A stretch of DNA of 47,572 nucleotides from an uncultured Oscillospiraceae bacterium (GCA_910587395.1 CAJULJ010000020.1:1-47572), one strand, 5' to 3'. Positions 1-7,457 are shown, numbered from the stretch's first letter. The notes: generated from the letters alone by a model not told the origin. Made by a program: numbers and translations.

Positions 1-406
1 CTTCCATAGTCATGCCGGAATCAAGAAAACGCTTTATCACCATTTTCATATCCTCACCAACCTCTACGATATGACTGTCCAAATCATAAAAGCGGATTAC
101 ACGCTGCCCCCAGCTATGTTCAATTACTTCGCCCAGATATTCAATGTCCGGGTACTCTTTCAGCTTTTTCAAAAAGCCGTCAAAATCCTGTTCCTCAAAG
201 ACGATTTCCGCATTGTTGGATTTCTTTAATATCTTTTCTTTTGGCAGGTTTACAAGCCAGTCAAAATCCTGCTGTAATGCCAAGCCGCAGGTAAAAGCGA
301 TGTTCTTTCCGTAATCCTGAAATACTTCCAGTCCAAATAAATCCTCATAAAAATTTCTTGCGGCATTTATGTCAGCCACAGAAATCACAGTACAAGTATA
401 TTTCAT
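1..406 (-). CDS. VOC (glyoxalase/bleomycin-resistance fold) family protein, C-terminus off the window
   Basis: The gene starts at ATG 406 and is cut by the left window edge, leaving 135 codons. The N-terminus carries the usual first VOC strand and helix (ARNFYEDLFGLEV near residues 16-28), and a later RFYDLDSHIVEV stretch is the typical metal-side strand of the fold. Family members are small metal enzymes or drug-binding proteins; the substrate here cannot be read from sequence. An AAAGGA ribosome site lies just upstream, and a promoter with a 20-bp spacer lies at 450-481. The low GC content fits the surrounding accessory island. Confidence 0.85.
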   Translation of the reverse strand, partial: MKYTCTVISVADINAARNFYEDLFGLEVFQDYGKNIAFTCGLALQQDFDWLVNLPKEKILKKSNNAEIVFEEQDFDGFLKKLKEYPDIEYLGEVIEHSWGQRVIRFYDLDSHIVEVGEDMKMVIKRFLDSGMTME

Positions 407-449
407 AGTCTTTTCCTTTCAAAAGAGTCAATTTGGTGCTGCCACCATG

Positions 450-481
450 AGTATATTGCCGCACATCACCCGTATAGTCAA
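450..481 (-). promoter_or_regulatory. Promoter with 20-bp spacer upstream of the VOC gene
   Basis: On the minus strand a TTGACT -35 box (476-481) and a TATACT -10 box (450-455) are separated by 20 bp, longer than the usual 17. A near-copy (33 of 38 bases identical over 444-481) lies at 3842-3879. Both -35/-10 boxes and the spacing are shared. Long spacers with good boxes are typical of MerR-activated promoters (known); which regulator acts here is unknown. Confidence 0.65.
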
Positions 482-577
482 CAGTTATATTATTCCCTTT
501 GGCATCTCAGTTTCTCAATAAAATCTGGCAACATATGGATTGCTTATTATGTTCTGATTATTTGCCAAAAATTAATT

Positions 578-1393
578 TTAAGCATTATACAGTTTGCTAT
601 ACTGTTTCGGAGTAACTCTGGCGTATTTTTTGAAAAAATTAGTAAAATGACTTTGACTACTAAAACCAAGCTGATAAGTGATATCTAATAAATCTTCTCC
701 GGCCTTCAGTAATTTTTTGGCTTCTGTCATTTTAATGCATTCAATATAGCGATAGGGAGATATACCTTTTTCCCTCGTAAACATACGTATAAAGTGGTAC
801 TTGCTAAAACCTGTAAAGGAACTCAAATCACATAAAGAAATGTTTGTGGCATAATGCCTTTCAATATATTCACAAGCACGTTCTACACTGTCCGAAATTT
901 CCATTTGTTCGCATTCCAATTGTTGAGAATAATCCTCAATCAGGTCTCCAATAATCATGTAAAGCAATTCTTCTTTTTGCAAATCACAGTATGAGCCATT
1001 ATTAATCAAATCAATCAGCTCTTTGATTTGTGGAATAAGGTCGCTCTTGCAGACAATTTGTGGTTCAAAATACGGGCATAAGGCATACCCTATACATTCC
1101 AATGCCAATTCTTCCATGCGCTTGGTAGTGATATGAAAACATCTAAAATTCAACACTTCTTTTTCCAATTCTAAACAGGTGTGATTATCATTTGGGTTGA
1201 AAAGAAGCAAGTCATTTTTTCCTACTATATACTCCTTGCCTTGACATAATACCCGTCGGCTTCCGCTTTCTATATAGCCCAATTCATAGTAATCATGGAA
1301 ATGCGGAGGCAAGTTTTCTATCATTCCTGTCAGTGTTAACACCTCTATCTTAAGTTTTTCATCAAAAACAATTTTGCTGTTAGAGTTATCCAT
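578..1393 (-). CDS. AraC family transcriptional regulator with N-terminal cupin
   Basis: This is a 271-residue protein. The N-terminal part (about 1-135) has the cupin-type effector pocket HFHDYYELGY (residues 31-40). The C-terminal 100 residues carry the two helix-turn-helix units of AraC/XylS proteins, ending in FSSQSHFTNFFKKYARVTPKQY. The length is normal for the family. The start is supported by GGGAGGTGA six bases upstream of ATG 1393. It sits between the VOC gene and the RNHCP gene, all on the minus strand. The ligand is unknown; cupin AraC proteins usually sense sugars or small organic molecules. Confidence 0.9.
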   Translation of the reverse strand: MDNSNSKIVFDEKLKIEVLTLTGMIENLPPHFHDYYELGYIESGSRRVLCQGKEYIVGKNDLLLFNPNDNHTCLELEKEVLNFRCFHITTKRMEELALECIGYALCPYFEPQIVCKSDLIPQIKELIDLINNGSYCDLQKEELLYMIIGDLIEDYSQQLECEQMEISDSVERACEYIERHYATNISLCDLSSFTGFSKYHFIRMFTREKGISPYRYIECIKMTEAKKLLKAGEDLLDITYQLGFSSQSHFTNFFKKYARVTPKQYSKLYNA

Positions 1394-1691
1394 AGGTCAC
1401 CTCCCAAAAGTCGTCTCTATTCTATTATAACTTGTGCGCAACTCGTTTTCTTACACAATGTTGCTGTCTTGACCTTGACTTGTCAAACTGCGACTTAGAT
1501 CCACTTTTTCGACAGTCAAATCATACCTTAACACGGAGACTCACAGGCAACTTGCTGTTGTCCCCGTCCCATGAGTAAAAGTTGCAATACGTACGTATGG
1601 TTGTTATGTCCTTTCAAATAATGTAGAGCCGATAACTGTATTTTATTTGTGTATTATCGGCTCTGCGCCTAAAGTGTATGCGCTATGATAT
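1394..1691. other. 298-bp gene-free stretch in the island
   Basis: No open frame or family match was recognised. It contains the AraC ribosome binding site at its left edge and an inverted repeat at 1625-1664. The sequence 1440-1600 looks like neither gene nor promoter and may be a remnant of mobile DNA (inference only). Confidence 0.4.
1625..1664. repeat. 11-bp inverted repeat with 18-nt loop
   Basis: AGAGCCGATAA (1625-1635) pairs perfectly with TTATCGGCTCT (1654-1664). It lies just 3' of the RNHCP gene, where a terminator would be expected, but no T-run follows on either strand. It may be a Rho-independent-like or processing hairpin. Confidence 0.6.
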
Positions 1692-2117
1692 TTACTTCAG
1701 TTTCCCATCACCGGCCATCAAATCGGTCATTTCTTCAATCTTTTCAAGCGGGAATGGTGGGGATGCCACAGGCTTCATAGCGATTGACATCAGCTTCATC
1801 GGGTTGTCATCAGCAGCTATTCGATTCGATGAAAGTTGACCGCATCTGCGGCAACGGTGGATAATAGCCCATTCACCGCCTTTTCGTACCCATACTGCTA
1901 TTGGCTCCATGATGCCGCCACAATCAGATTCACGATCACCAGGCTCTATATCCACATGGAGACTGTGTAAACAGTTTGGGCAATGATTGCGATGATCACT
2001 TCCGGCACCTGATGCTACTACTAACCTTCCACAAACCTTACAAGTAAAACTGTCGTTGCAAGCGTGAGTTCGATAGTATCCTTTTTCATATTGTTTTCGT
2101 TTATTTTCTCTATTCAT
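1692..2117 (-). CDS. RNHCP domain protein (zinc-ribbon)
   Basis: The 141-residue product contains the signature RNHCPNCLHSLHVD near residues 43-56, preceded by a CKVCG knuckle (26-30) and followed by a second pair HRCRRCG (88-94) and NRIAADDNP. This is the RNHCP domain, small proteins with paired zinc knuckles and no established function, often found in accessory DNA of Firmicutes. The start ATG 2117 has an AGGAGG-like site (TTAGGAGGATC on the minus strand) upstream. It is flanked by two unrelated inverted repeats (1625-1664, 2158-2195), each with an 18-nt loop. Confidence 0.85.
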   Translation of the reverse strand: MNRENKRKQYEKGYYRTHACNDSFTCKVCGRLVVASGAGSDHRNHCPNCLHSLHVDIEPGDRESDCGGIMEPIAVWVRKGGEWAIIHRCRRCGQLSSNRIAADDNPMKLMSIAMKPVASPPFPLEKIEEMTDLMAGDGKLK

Positions 2118-2157
2118 GAATTTTGATCCTCCTAAAAGTTATGGTAATAATCCTTTT

Positions 2158-2195
2158 GGGAGGTTTGTCAGAGACTAAATTTATGCAAACCTCCC
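2158..2195. repeat. 10-bp inverted repeat with 18-nt loop
   Basis: GGGAGGTTTG (2158-2167) pairs with CAAACCTCCC (2186-2195). It sits in the 208-bp gap between DUF3788 and RNHCP and could terminate DUF3788 transcription or fold in the RNHCP leader. The right arm resembles an anti-Shine-Dalgarno sequence. There is no T-run. Confidence 0.55.
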
Positions 2196-2325
2196 GGTTA
2201 GCATACAATCTCCACTAAAAATATTTTCTTCATAAATGTCCTCCAAAATTTTATTAGTACAGCTATTTCTGAACTTTGCTAAAATCAATTCCTTCTGTTT
2301 TTCATGACGTATTTGTCAAAAGTAT

Positions 2326-2748
2326 TCAAATGTGTTTCCGAAGATTGATGAGACTAAATACATCCTCCACGATTTCTTCGTTCCGCACATCCAGCATCAA
2401 CCACTTCTGTCCATTTCCGATCTTTGTGCTGTTGAATACCGTTTGTACATAGTCGGAGCATAGCGGCATAAGGAGTTCTGCCTCTGTAAGTTCATGGCTC
2501 CCTACAACCACGAGGGCGATAAAATAGCCTTTCATCGGATAGAGCGTACATAGGGATTTCCCGCTCTTTTTGTACTTAATATTCCAGCCAGCCTGCATGG
2601 AACAGCGACTGTGTTCCATGCAGGGCTTGATCTGGTAGGCGGACTGAATACGCTCATTGAAGTCCGCCCATAACGGGCTGCCGATATATTCTGTGACCTG
2701 CTCCCACGTTGGCGGCATTACATTTGAATAGAGCATATTCCAATCCAT
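2326..2748 (-). CDS. DUF3788 family protein
   Basis: This 140-residue cytosolic protein fits the DUF3788 family (PPTWEQVTEYIG near the N-terminus, then GWNIKYKKSGKSLCTLYP and a C-terminal DVRNEEIVEDVFSLI). The family has no known biochemical function. It starts 14 bp after the stop of the AraC/GyrI-like gene with its own AAGGAGGG ribosome site, so the two form one operon. The same AraC plus DUF3788 pairing suggests a shared response, possibly to a small toxic compound (inference). Confidence 0.85.
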   Translation of the reverse strand: MDWNMLYSNVMPPTWEQVTEYIGSPLWADFNERIQSAYQIKPCMEHSRCSMQAGWNIKYKKSGKSLCTLYPMKGYFIALVVVGSHELTEAELLMPLCSDYVQTVFNSTKIGNGQKWLMLDVRNEEIVEDVFSLINLRKHI

Positions 2749-2762
2749 CCGAATTTCCCTCC

Positions 2763-3692
2763 TTAGACCTTACTATCCAGCGGCAAAGGCTTGACCCAAA
2801 TTTCCATGTAGGCCATGTCCTCCGCATTTCGGTAATACTTCTCCGCAGAGAAGGGCTCCGTGGTCAGGCTGTGATGCGGCAACCATGTGCTGAAAAGATA
2901 TTTGATGGCTTGGTTCAGAGCAACTGTCACCAAGTCCTCAAATTTTTCTGCTTCAATTTTACAAACGATGTACTCGCCTGCCGGAAGTTCCTTCTGCATA
3001 AAGCCATCCTGCAATTGGTCTGGAACATTTTTGGCAAGACCACCCGCGAAATAGGTGAAATGACTCTGTACAGAACTTTCCGTATGGGACATCCCCATTT
3101 CCACGCTGGCCTCCAGATTCGTTTCAATTGAAACTTTCTCCGCACGATAGCGTTTCCAAAGTTGCCCCGGTGCGTCTACGCCTGTACTTTCACCAACCGG
3201 AATCTGTTCAGAAATGTGAACTGCCGTCTCCAGGCCAAGGTAGATTTCCGGCTTCCCCAATATCTGCCGCTGGATTTCTAAAACGATATCTCCTACCACC
3301 AGCGGAACTCCTTCATCTACCAGAGCATAATTCATGGAAACCTCGGGTTTGTCAAATGTGTTGAGCATTGGTAAGTCCTTCCTGTAGTCTTCGGGTGTAA
3401 TTCCATATGTTTCCTTGAAAGCCCGTGTAAAGTTCGCGTGGCTGGAAAAGCCGTAGTCCAAAGCGACATCAAGGATTCTCTGATTGGACTCGCCCAAACT
3501 CTCGATCACCTTTGCCAAACGGCGGAGTTTCACATATTCTTGAACCGTTTTATTTACCAGTCGCTTGAACAAGCGCTGGAAATAGAAAGTGGACAGGCCG
3601 ACGGTGTTTGCTAACTCCTCTGCCGAAATTTCTTCATCCAGGTGTTCTTCAATAAAAGCCAAGGATTGTTCGATTGCTTCCCATGCGTGCAT
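2763..3692 (-). CDS. AraC family regulator with C-terminal GyrI-like effector domain
   Basis: This is a 309-residue regulator with the reverse domain order of classic AraC. The paired helix-turn-helix units are at residues 5-108 (EELANTVGLSTFYFQRLFK, then DYGFSSHANFTRAFKETYG). A GyrI-like small-molecule binding domain occupies about 150-305. This layout matches Rob/SoxS-type multidrug sensors. The ribosome site ATAGGAGG precedes ATG 3692. A promoter with a 20-bp spacer sits about 150 bp upstream (3848-3879), giving a long leader. It is co-transcribed with DUF3788. Confidence 0.9.
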   Translation of the reverse strand: MHAWEAIEQSLAFIEEHLDEEISAEELANTVGLSTFYFQRLFKRLVNKTVQEYVKLRRLAKVIESLGESNQRILDVALDYGFSSHANFTRAFKETYGITPEDYRKDLPMLNTFDKPEVSMNYALVDEGVPLVVGDIVLEIQRQILGKPEIYLGLETAVHISEQIPVGESTGVDAPGQLWKRYRAEKVSIETNLEASVEMGMSHTESSVQSHFTYFAGGLAKNVPDQLQDGFMQKELPAGEYIVCKIEAEKFEDLVTVALNQAIKYLFSTWLPHHSLTTEPFSAEKYYRNAEDMAYMEIWVKPLPLDSKV

Positions 3693-3847
3693 TGCAGCAC
3701 CTCCTATGATTAATGTTCATAGCTATGAGCAAAATGTTGTTTGACTCATCCCTATGATGCTCACATCATACCACGTTATTTCTGGCTGGGCTTTTCACAC
3801 AATGCCCTTTTGATATGTGGCGCTGTTTGAAATGGCCTTCGACCATG

Positions 3848-3879
3848 AGTATATTGCCGTACATTACACACATAGTCAA
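3848..3879 (-). promoter_or_regulatory. Promoter with 20-bp spacer upstream of the AraC/GyrI-DUF3788 operon
   Basis: On the minus strand TTGACT (3874-3879) and TATACT (3848-3853) are separated by 20 bp. It matches the VOC promoter at 444-481 in 33 of 38 positions, including the bases 3' of the -10. The conserved spacer suggests a common regulator that must realign the promoter. Confidence 0.65.
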
Positions 3880-3924
3880 GTTGAATATCGTTCCAAGACT
3901 CTCAATGCATTAGCAGTTGAAAAA

Positions 3925-4668
3925 CTACTCCCATTTAAAGCATTTTATTGCGATTCCTGAACAGGTCAGAGTAACGCACAGCATTACGATGATTGGCAGC
4001 CCCAAAGGTTCGACCGCCAGGCCGAGAAACGCCGATTTCATAAGCTGGATGCCCTGGGTTAAGGGGAATACACTGATAACTTTTTGCATAATCTCCGGCA
4101 TCACTTCAAAAGGCAGGGTGGCTCCGGAGAAAATTAGCATGGGGAAATACAACACACAGGCTATCACGCTTGCGCTCTTGGCGTTCTTGGCGACACCACC
4201 CACCATCATGCCAATGCTCAAAGTAGAAAGTACAGTCAGGAGCCAACTGCCAGCAAATTCTCCCCAGGAGCCGCGTAGGTGAACGCCCCAGGCCAGCCCG
4301 GAAACAAGGAGCAAGGTGATTAGGGACACCAGCGAATAAATCACATAGATTAGAAATTCCACAGCCAACAGCATAGCGGGGCTAACTGGCGTGACCTGAA
4401 AGCGTTTCAGAATTTTTCGCTCCCGGTATTCCGCCACCACCAACGGCAGGCCCATCAACCCGCCTGCACAGACAGAGATGGCACACAGTGCGCCGATGGA
4501 CTGTTCTAAAAATGTGTAGTCTGCGCCATCCGATGCCGGCTTTGTCCCGTACAGAAAACCGAGAATCACCAGCACTACCAAGGGTAGGATGACGGCGAAA
4601 ATCACCATGTTCATATTGCGGATGTTCAGTTTCAGTTCATTTTTCAGCAGAGTATAAAAGGCTTTCAT
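3925..4668 (-). CDS. ABC-2 type transporter permease
   Basis: This 247-residue integral membrane protein has six predicted membrane segments (around 20-42, 58-80, 103-128, 136-160, 168-190, 222-242). It carries the ABC-2 permease features of a cytoplasmic EYRERKILKRFQVTPVSP loop after segment 2 and a conserved FPLTQGIQL stretch before the last segment. It is the membrane half of an efflux ABC transporter. Its ATG overlaps the stop of the ATPase gene by 4 bp (translational coupling). The substrate is unknown; such pairs under MerR control usually export antibiotics or peptides. Confidence 0.9.
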   Translation of the reverse strand: MKAFYTLLKNELKLNIRNMNMVIFAVILPLVVLVILGFLYGTKPASDGADYTFLEQSIGALCAISVCAGGLMGLPLVVAEYRERKILKRFQVTPVSPAMLLAVEFLIYVIYSLVSLITLLLVSGLAWGVHLRGSWGEFAGSWLLTVLSTLSIGMMVGGVAKNAKSASVIACVLYFPMLIFSGATLPFEVMPEIMQKVISVFPLTQGIQLMKSAFLGLAVEPLGLPIIVMLCVTLTCSGIAIKCFKWE

Positions 4669-5384
4669 TCGATCCCCTCCCCGGAAAGTTTCAGATAGGC
4701 GTCCTCAAAGTTTTCACAACCGCTTTTCTCTTTCGCCTGTGCCACCGTTCCATAAAACACGGCCCGACCCTTTTGAAGAATACAAATTTCGTCACAAAGG
4801 GCCTCTACCTCGTCCATGAAGTGGGATGTCAGGAAAATTGTCAATCCGCCGTCTTTCAGCTCTTTCAGAATTTTCCAAACACCCCGCCGCGCCCTTGCAT
4901 CAAGCCCGGTTGTCAGCTCGTCCAGAAAAACGACCTGTGGCTTTGGAATAAGGGCCAGCACAATAAAAAGCCGCTGGCGCTCCCCGCCGGACAAGCTCTT
5001 GACTGGCGTTCCCGTTTTGTCCCCGATACCAAACTGCTCACACAGCCCTTTCCAATCGGCGGGTGCCTTGTAAAGGCAGGCCGTTTCCTCGCACAACTCG
5101 GAAACCCTGATTTCCGGCTGATAGCCGCACTCCTGAAACTGAACGCCCACCTGCTGGAACAGGCTGCGGCGGTCTTTCCTGGGGTTGAGGGCGAGGACAG
5201 AAACAGTCCCGTCGTCCGCTCGTTTCGTCCCCAGGATGCACTCAATGGTCGTACTTTTTCCGGCTCCGTTGGCTCCCAGCAGACCAAAGGCCGTGCCGCG
5301 CTTGACCGACAGGCTAACTTGGTCTACTGCAAGGAGCGCTCCATACGCCTTGGTCACACTTTCGACTTTTACAACTTCTTCCAT
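4665..5384 (-). CDS. ABC transporter ATP-binding protein
   Basis: The 239-residue ATPase has Walker A GANGAGKST (37-45), a Q-loop FQ (83-84), the signature LSGGE (131-135), Walker B VVFLDE (151-156) and the H-loop His188. It is of the CcmA/drug-exporter type. The ribosome site AAAGGAGG stands 7 bases before ATG 5384. It is the first gene of a two-gene operon with the permease, transcribed from the promoter/operator at 5413-5456 directly after the merR stop codon. Confidence 0.92.
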   Translation of the reverse strand: MEEVVKVESVTKAYGALLAVDQVSLSVKRGTAFGLLGANGAGKSTTIECILGTKRADDGTVSVLALNPRKDRRSLFQQVGVQFQECGYQPEIRVSELCEETACLYKAPADWKGLCEQFGIGDKTGTPVKSLSGGERQRLFIVLALIPKPQVVFLDELTTGLDARARRGVWKILKELKDGGLTIFLTSHFMDEVEALCDEICILQKGRAVFYGTVAQAKEKSGCENFEDAYLKLSGEGIE

Positions 5385-5412
5385 GTTGATACCTCCTTTT
5401 GTCGATAGTATA

Positions 5413-5456
5413 AGAATACCACTAGAGAAAACTCTGGTGGTAAGATGGAGGGTTTC
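5413..5456 (-). promoter_or_regulatory. MerR-type promoter/operator of the ABC exporter operon
   Basis: On the minus strand TTACCA (5438-5443) and TATTCT (5413-5418) are separated by 19 bp. The spacer is nearly filled by a dyad, ACCACYAGAG with 4 bases between arms (5418-5441, one mismatch). The 28 bases 5429-5456 recur at 6233-6260 in front of merR (25 of 28 identical). This is the layout of an underwound MerR-activated promoter. Confidence 0.75.
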
Positions 5457-6195
5457 AAAAATTTTTCTTCATTTCTTGTAACATATCCAGCATTTTTATT
5501 GCGTTTTTCTCCGCCGAGGAAAGGGAGATAATCAGCTTGTCACAGACGGAAATAATATCCTCGCCCCGCCGTGGTGTATTGAGTGCCAGCTTAATATCGG
5601 CGTTCGGATTTTGGGAGAGATGCTGGAGCATCCGCAAAATTGCCTCCAGGGAATAATTTGCACACCGCAGAGAGCGAATGATTTTCAGCCGCCTTATATC
5701 CTGCTCAGAGTAGACGCGATACCCATTCTGTTTCCGCTTAATCGTCAACAGTCCGTTCATTTCCCAATTTCGTAGCGTGTCCATTGAAATGCCCAGGTAA
5801 TCGGCGGTTTCTTTTCGTTTTAAGAAAACCGGCGTGTCTAGGCTATTCTCGGACAGAATATGCTGGACAATGCAGATGGCTTCTTCCGCATGGTCGCGCT
5901 CTCTGCCTAAATCAGCAATATATTCTTGTGTGAGCAGGATGGCCTCATCAAAATTTCCCTGGGCCGATAATTTCACAACCTCTACAATCTTTTTTCTTAG
6001 ACCGCCCTGCAATACCTCAATTTGAAAAGCGGTTCGGGCCAGCCAAAATTGTTGAATGTGAAAAGCGGTAAAAACACGATAGCCGTTTTTCTGCCGCTTT
6101 GCCGCTGGAATCAGCCCCCATTTTTCGTATAGGCGGACGGTGTTCGGGTGTACCCCGATGATTGCCGCCACCTCGGCAGTTTTATATGTGGTCAA
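5455..6195 (-). CDS. MerR family regulator with two helix-turn-helix domains
   Basis: About 246 residues with two complete MerR DNA-binding domains in one chain. The first begins at the N-terminus (EVAAIIGVHPNTVRLYEKWG, then NGYRVFT) and the second at about residue 124 (ETADYLGISMDTLRNWEMNG, then NGYRVYS). The linker and C-terminus are helical, with no recognisable drug-binding domain. I place the start at TTG 6195 because GGGGGTGA lies at good distance from it; a GTG at 6204 would have no spacing. Its promoter shares a 28-bp element with the exporter promoter, so it probably regulates both itself and the ABC pair. Confidence 0.88.
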   Translation of the reverse strand: MTTYKTAEVAAIIGVHPNTVRLYEKWGLIPAAKRQKNGYRVFTAFHIQQFWLARTAFQIEVLQGGLRKKIVEVVKLSAQGNFDEAILLTQEYIADLGRERDHAEEAICIVQHILSENSLDTPVFLKRKETADYLGISMDTLRNWEMNGLLTIKRKQNGYRVYSEQDIRRLKIIRSLRCANYSLEAILRMLQHLSQNPNADIKLALNTPRRGEDIISVCDKLIISLSSAEKNAIKMLDMLQEMKKNF

Positions 6196-6216
6196 AATAT
6201 TCACCCCCTTTGTGCT

Positions 6217-6260
6217 ATTGTACCTCTTCTGTAAAGTCTGGTGGTAAAGTGGAGGGTTTC
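6217..6260 (-). promoter_or_regulatory. MerR-type promoter of the merR gene
   Basis: On the minus strand TTACCA (6242-6247) and TACAAT (6217-6222) have a 19-bp spacer. The upstream half (6233-6260) is a 25-of-28 copy of the exporter operator, but the second dyad arm is poorly kept. This suggests weaker or different binding for autoregulation. Confidence 0.7.
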
Positions 6261-6395
6261 ATTATATCTCCCCTATCTTACCTTTACATAGAGCTCTGGT
6301 TTATTTTTTGCCCTCGTGTCTGGCAGGTTGAATTATTATCACCTATTCAGTTCAAATGAACACGGAAGCGATATTCGTCACTTTCTCAATATATT

Positions 6396-6420
6396 TTACA
6401 GCCTAATACCCCGGCTGTAA
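6396..6420. repeat. 8-bp inverted repeat
   Basis: TTACAGCC (6396-6403) pairs with GGCTGTAA (6413-6420) across a 9-nt loop, in the 200-bp gap between merR and the next gene. There is no clear T-run. It may end transcription of the 83-residue gene. Nothing else was recognised in 6261-6464. Confidence 0.45.
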
Positions 6421-6464
6421 TGCTCCTTTATTGCGATTTTGCTACCTAATTCAAATAGCTGGGA

Positions 6465-6716
6465 TTAAAGGTTCGGATACCAGCGGAGCAACTCAGACAG
6501 TCCCTCGGATTCCAGCTTTCCGACCACATAGCTTAACCATTCTTCCGGTGTAGGCATATCCCCTGCGTGGGGAATTTTCTCCCATTGTGCCCGTCGTATT
6601 GGGTCTGGGTCATTCATCCCCGATTTTATGCGGACTGAAATAATCGACCTCATTTCCTCCACTGTAATATTCCTGTCTCTCGCCAGCTTCTCAAAAAATG
6701 TTCTATACTCCGACAT
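6465..6716 (-). CDS. Small Spo0A_C-like protein
   Basis: I place the start at ATG 6716, which has AAAGGAGG 8 bases upstream, giving 83 residues; an upstream in-frame ATG lacks a ribosome site. The sequence (FFEKLARDRNITVEEMR, then SGMNDPDPIRRAQWEKIP and PTPEEWLSYVV) resembles small stand-alone proteins annotated as Spo0A C-terminal-domain-like in gut Clostridia. This is from memory and tentative. Such genes are common on integrative elements. It is divergent from the XRE regulator. Confidence 0.65.
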   Translation of the reverse strand: MSEYRTFFEKLARDRNITVEEMRSIISVRIKSGMNDPDPIRRAQWEKIPHAGDMPTPEEWLSYVVGKLESEGLSELLRWYPNL

Positions 6717-6745
6717 ATATGTGCCTCCTTTCGTTTCATACAAGT

Positions 6746-6774
6746 AGTATGCCATATCTGAGGCATAATATAAA
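6746..6774 (-). promoter_or_regulatory. Promoter with internal dyad for the 83-residue gene
   Basis: On the minus strand TTTATA (6769-6774) and CATACT (6746-6751) have 17 bp between them. TATGCC and GGCATA (6748-6753, 6762-6767) form a dyad inside the spacer, and a third TATGCC follows at 6781. The dyad could be an operator for the divergent XRE protein (inference). Confidence 0.45.
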
Positions 6775-6801
6775 CGGTTTTATGCCCACGAAAGGATATA
6801 G

Positions 6802-6829
6802 TTTATCTACCAATCAAGACTATTATAAC
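6802..6829 (+). promoter_or_regulatory. Candidate promoter of the XRE gene
   Basis: TTTATC (6802-6807) and TATAAC (6824-6829) lie 16 bp apart, about 45 bp before the XRE start. The match to consensus is moderate. Confidence 0.35.
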
Positions 6830-6876
6830 ACCACACGAGGACTTAAAATAGACATAAAGAAAGGCGGACTATAAAA

Positions 6877-7179
6877 ATGGATGTACAGAAACGAATCAAA
6901 GCCCTGATGGAATTGAGAGGCTGGACAGACTACCGGCTGGCGAAGGAAGCCGGTCTTTCCCATTCCACAGTTACAAATATGTTCAACCGCAGCAATGCTC
7001 CAACTTTACCGACCCTAGAGGCTGTATGCAGGGCATTTGGCATTACGCTGTCTCAGTTCTTTGTGGATTTTGAAGACAATGAGACGCTGCAGGAACAGAG
7101 GCTGCTATTTTCAAAATGGAGTACCTTTACCCCAGAGCAGAGAAAAATCTTGCTTGACCTTATGGATATCATAAAATGA
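6877..7179 (+). CDS. XRE family (Cro/CI-type) helix-turn-helix regulator
   Basis: This 100-residue protein has an N-terminal helix-turn-helix (about 8-60; YRLAKEAGLSHSTVTNMF is the reading-head region) and a short helical C-terminus. The length is typical of element-borne XRE regulators. AAAGGCGG precedes ATG 6877. The gene is followed at once by a strong terminator and diverges from the small gene at 6465-6716. It is the last gene of the island before rlmD. Confidence 0.88.
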   Translation: MDVQKRIKALMELRGWTDYRLAKEAGLSHSTVTNMFNRSNAPTLPTLEAVCRAFGITLSQFFVDFEDNETLQEQRLLFSKWSTFTPEQRKILLDLMDIIK

Positions 7180-7186
7180 TGGAAAG

Positions 7187-7222
7187 CCGCAGTCGCTCCA
7201 TAGAATGGAGTCTGCGGTTTTT
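7187..7222 (+). terminator. Intrinsic terminator after the XRE gene
   Basis: CCGCAG...CTCCAT and ATGGAG.CTGCGG form a two-part stem with a short loop, followed by TTTTT (7218-7222). Confidence 0.85.
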
Positions 7223-7377
7223 GATTTTATATTATAGTGATGCCTTACAATGTCCATCCCGTCAACTCAACCTTCCTATAACAATCCTATCTCCACAACC
7301 TATCCAATATCCAACCTATCAACTCAACCCTACGCTATTTTTTGCCGTAGAGCAGTTTCCAAAGAACTACCAAACGC
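7223..7377. other. G-poor noncoding stretch at the island edge
   Basis: Between the XRE and rlmD terminators no gene is seen. Bases about 7250-7335 are almost free of G on the plus strand and contain the word TCAACTCAACC twice (7262 and 7319 region) plus repeated CCAACCTATC-like words. No function is known. Confidence 0.4.
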
Positions 7378-7426
7378 AAAAAATCCGGGAGCCGGAACTA
7401 CCCGTCGGCAATTCCCAACTCCCGGA
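7378..7426 (-). terminator. Intrinsic terminator after rlmD
   Basis: On the minus strand TCCGGGAG and CTCCCGGA (7419-7426 and 7384-7391) enclose a smaller GCCG/CGGC stem and are followed by TTTTTT (7383-7378). Confidence 0.7.
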
Positions 7427-7457
7427 AACCCCTTGTTTTCTACACTTTTTTGTACTT

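Noticed and set aside
6465..7179. Toxin-antitoxin pair made of the 83-residue gene and the XRE gene
   Set aside because: The genes are divergent, not co-transcribed, and the small protein shows no toxin motif.
7262..7329. TCAACTCAACC copies as attachment-site repeats
   Set aside because: They are short, close together and lie in low-complexity DNA; true att repeats should flank the whole island.
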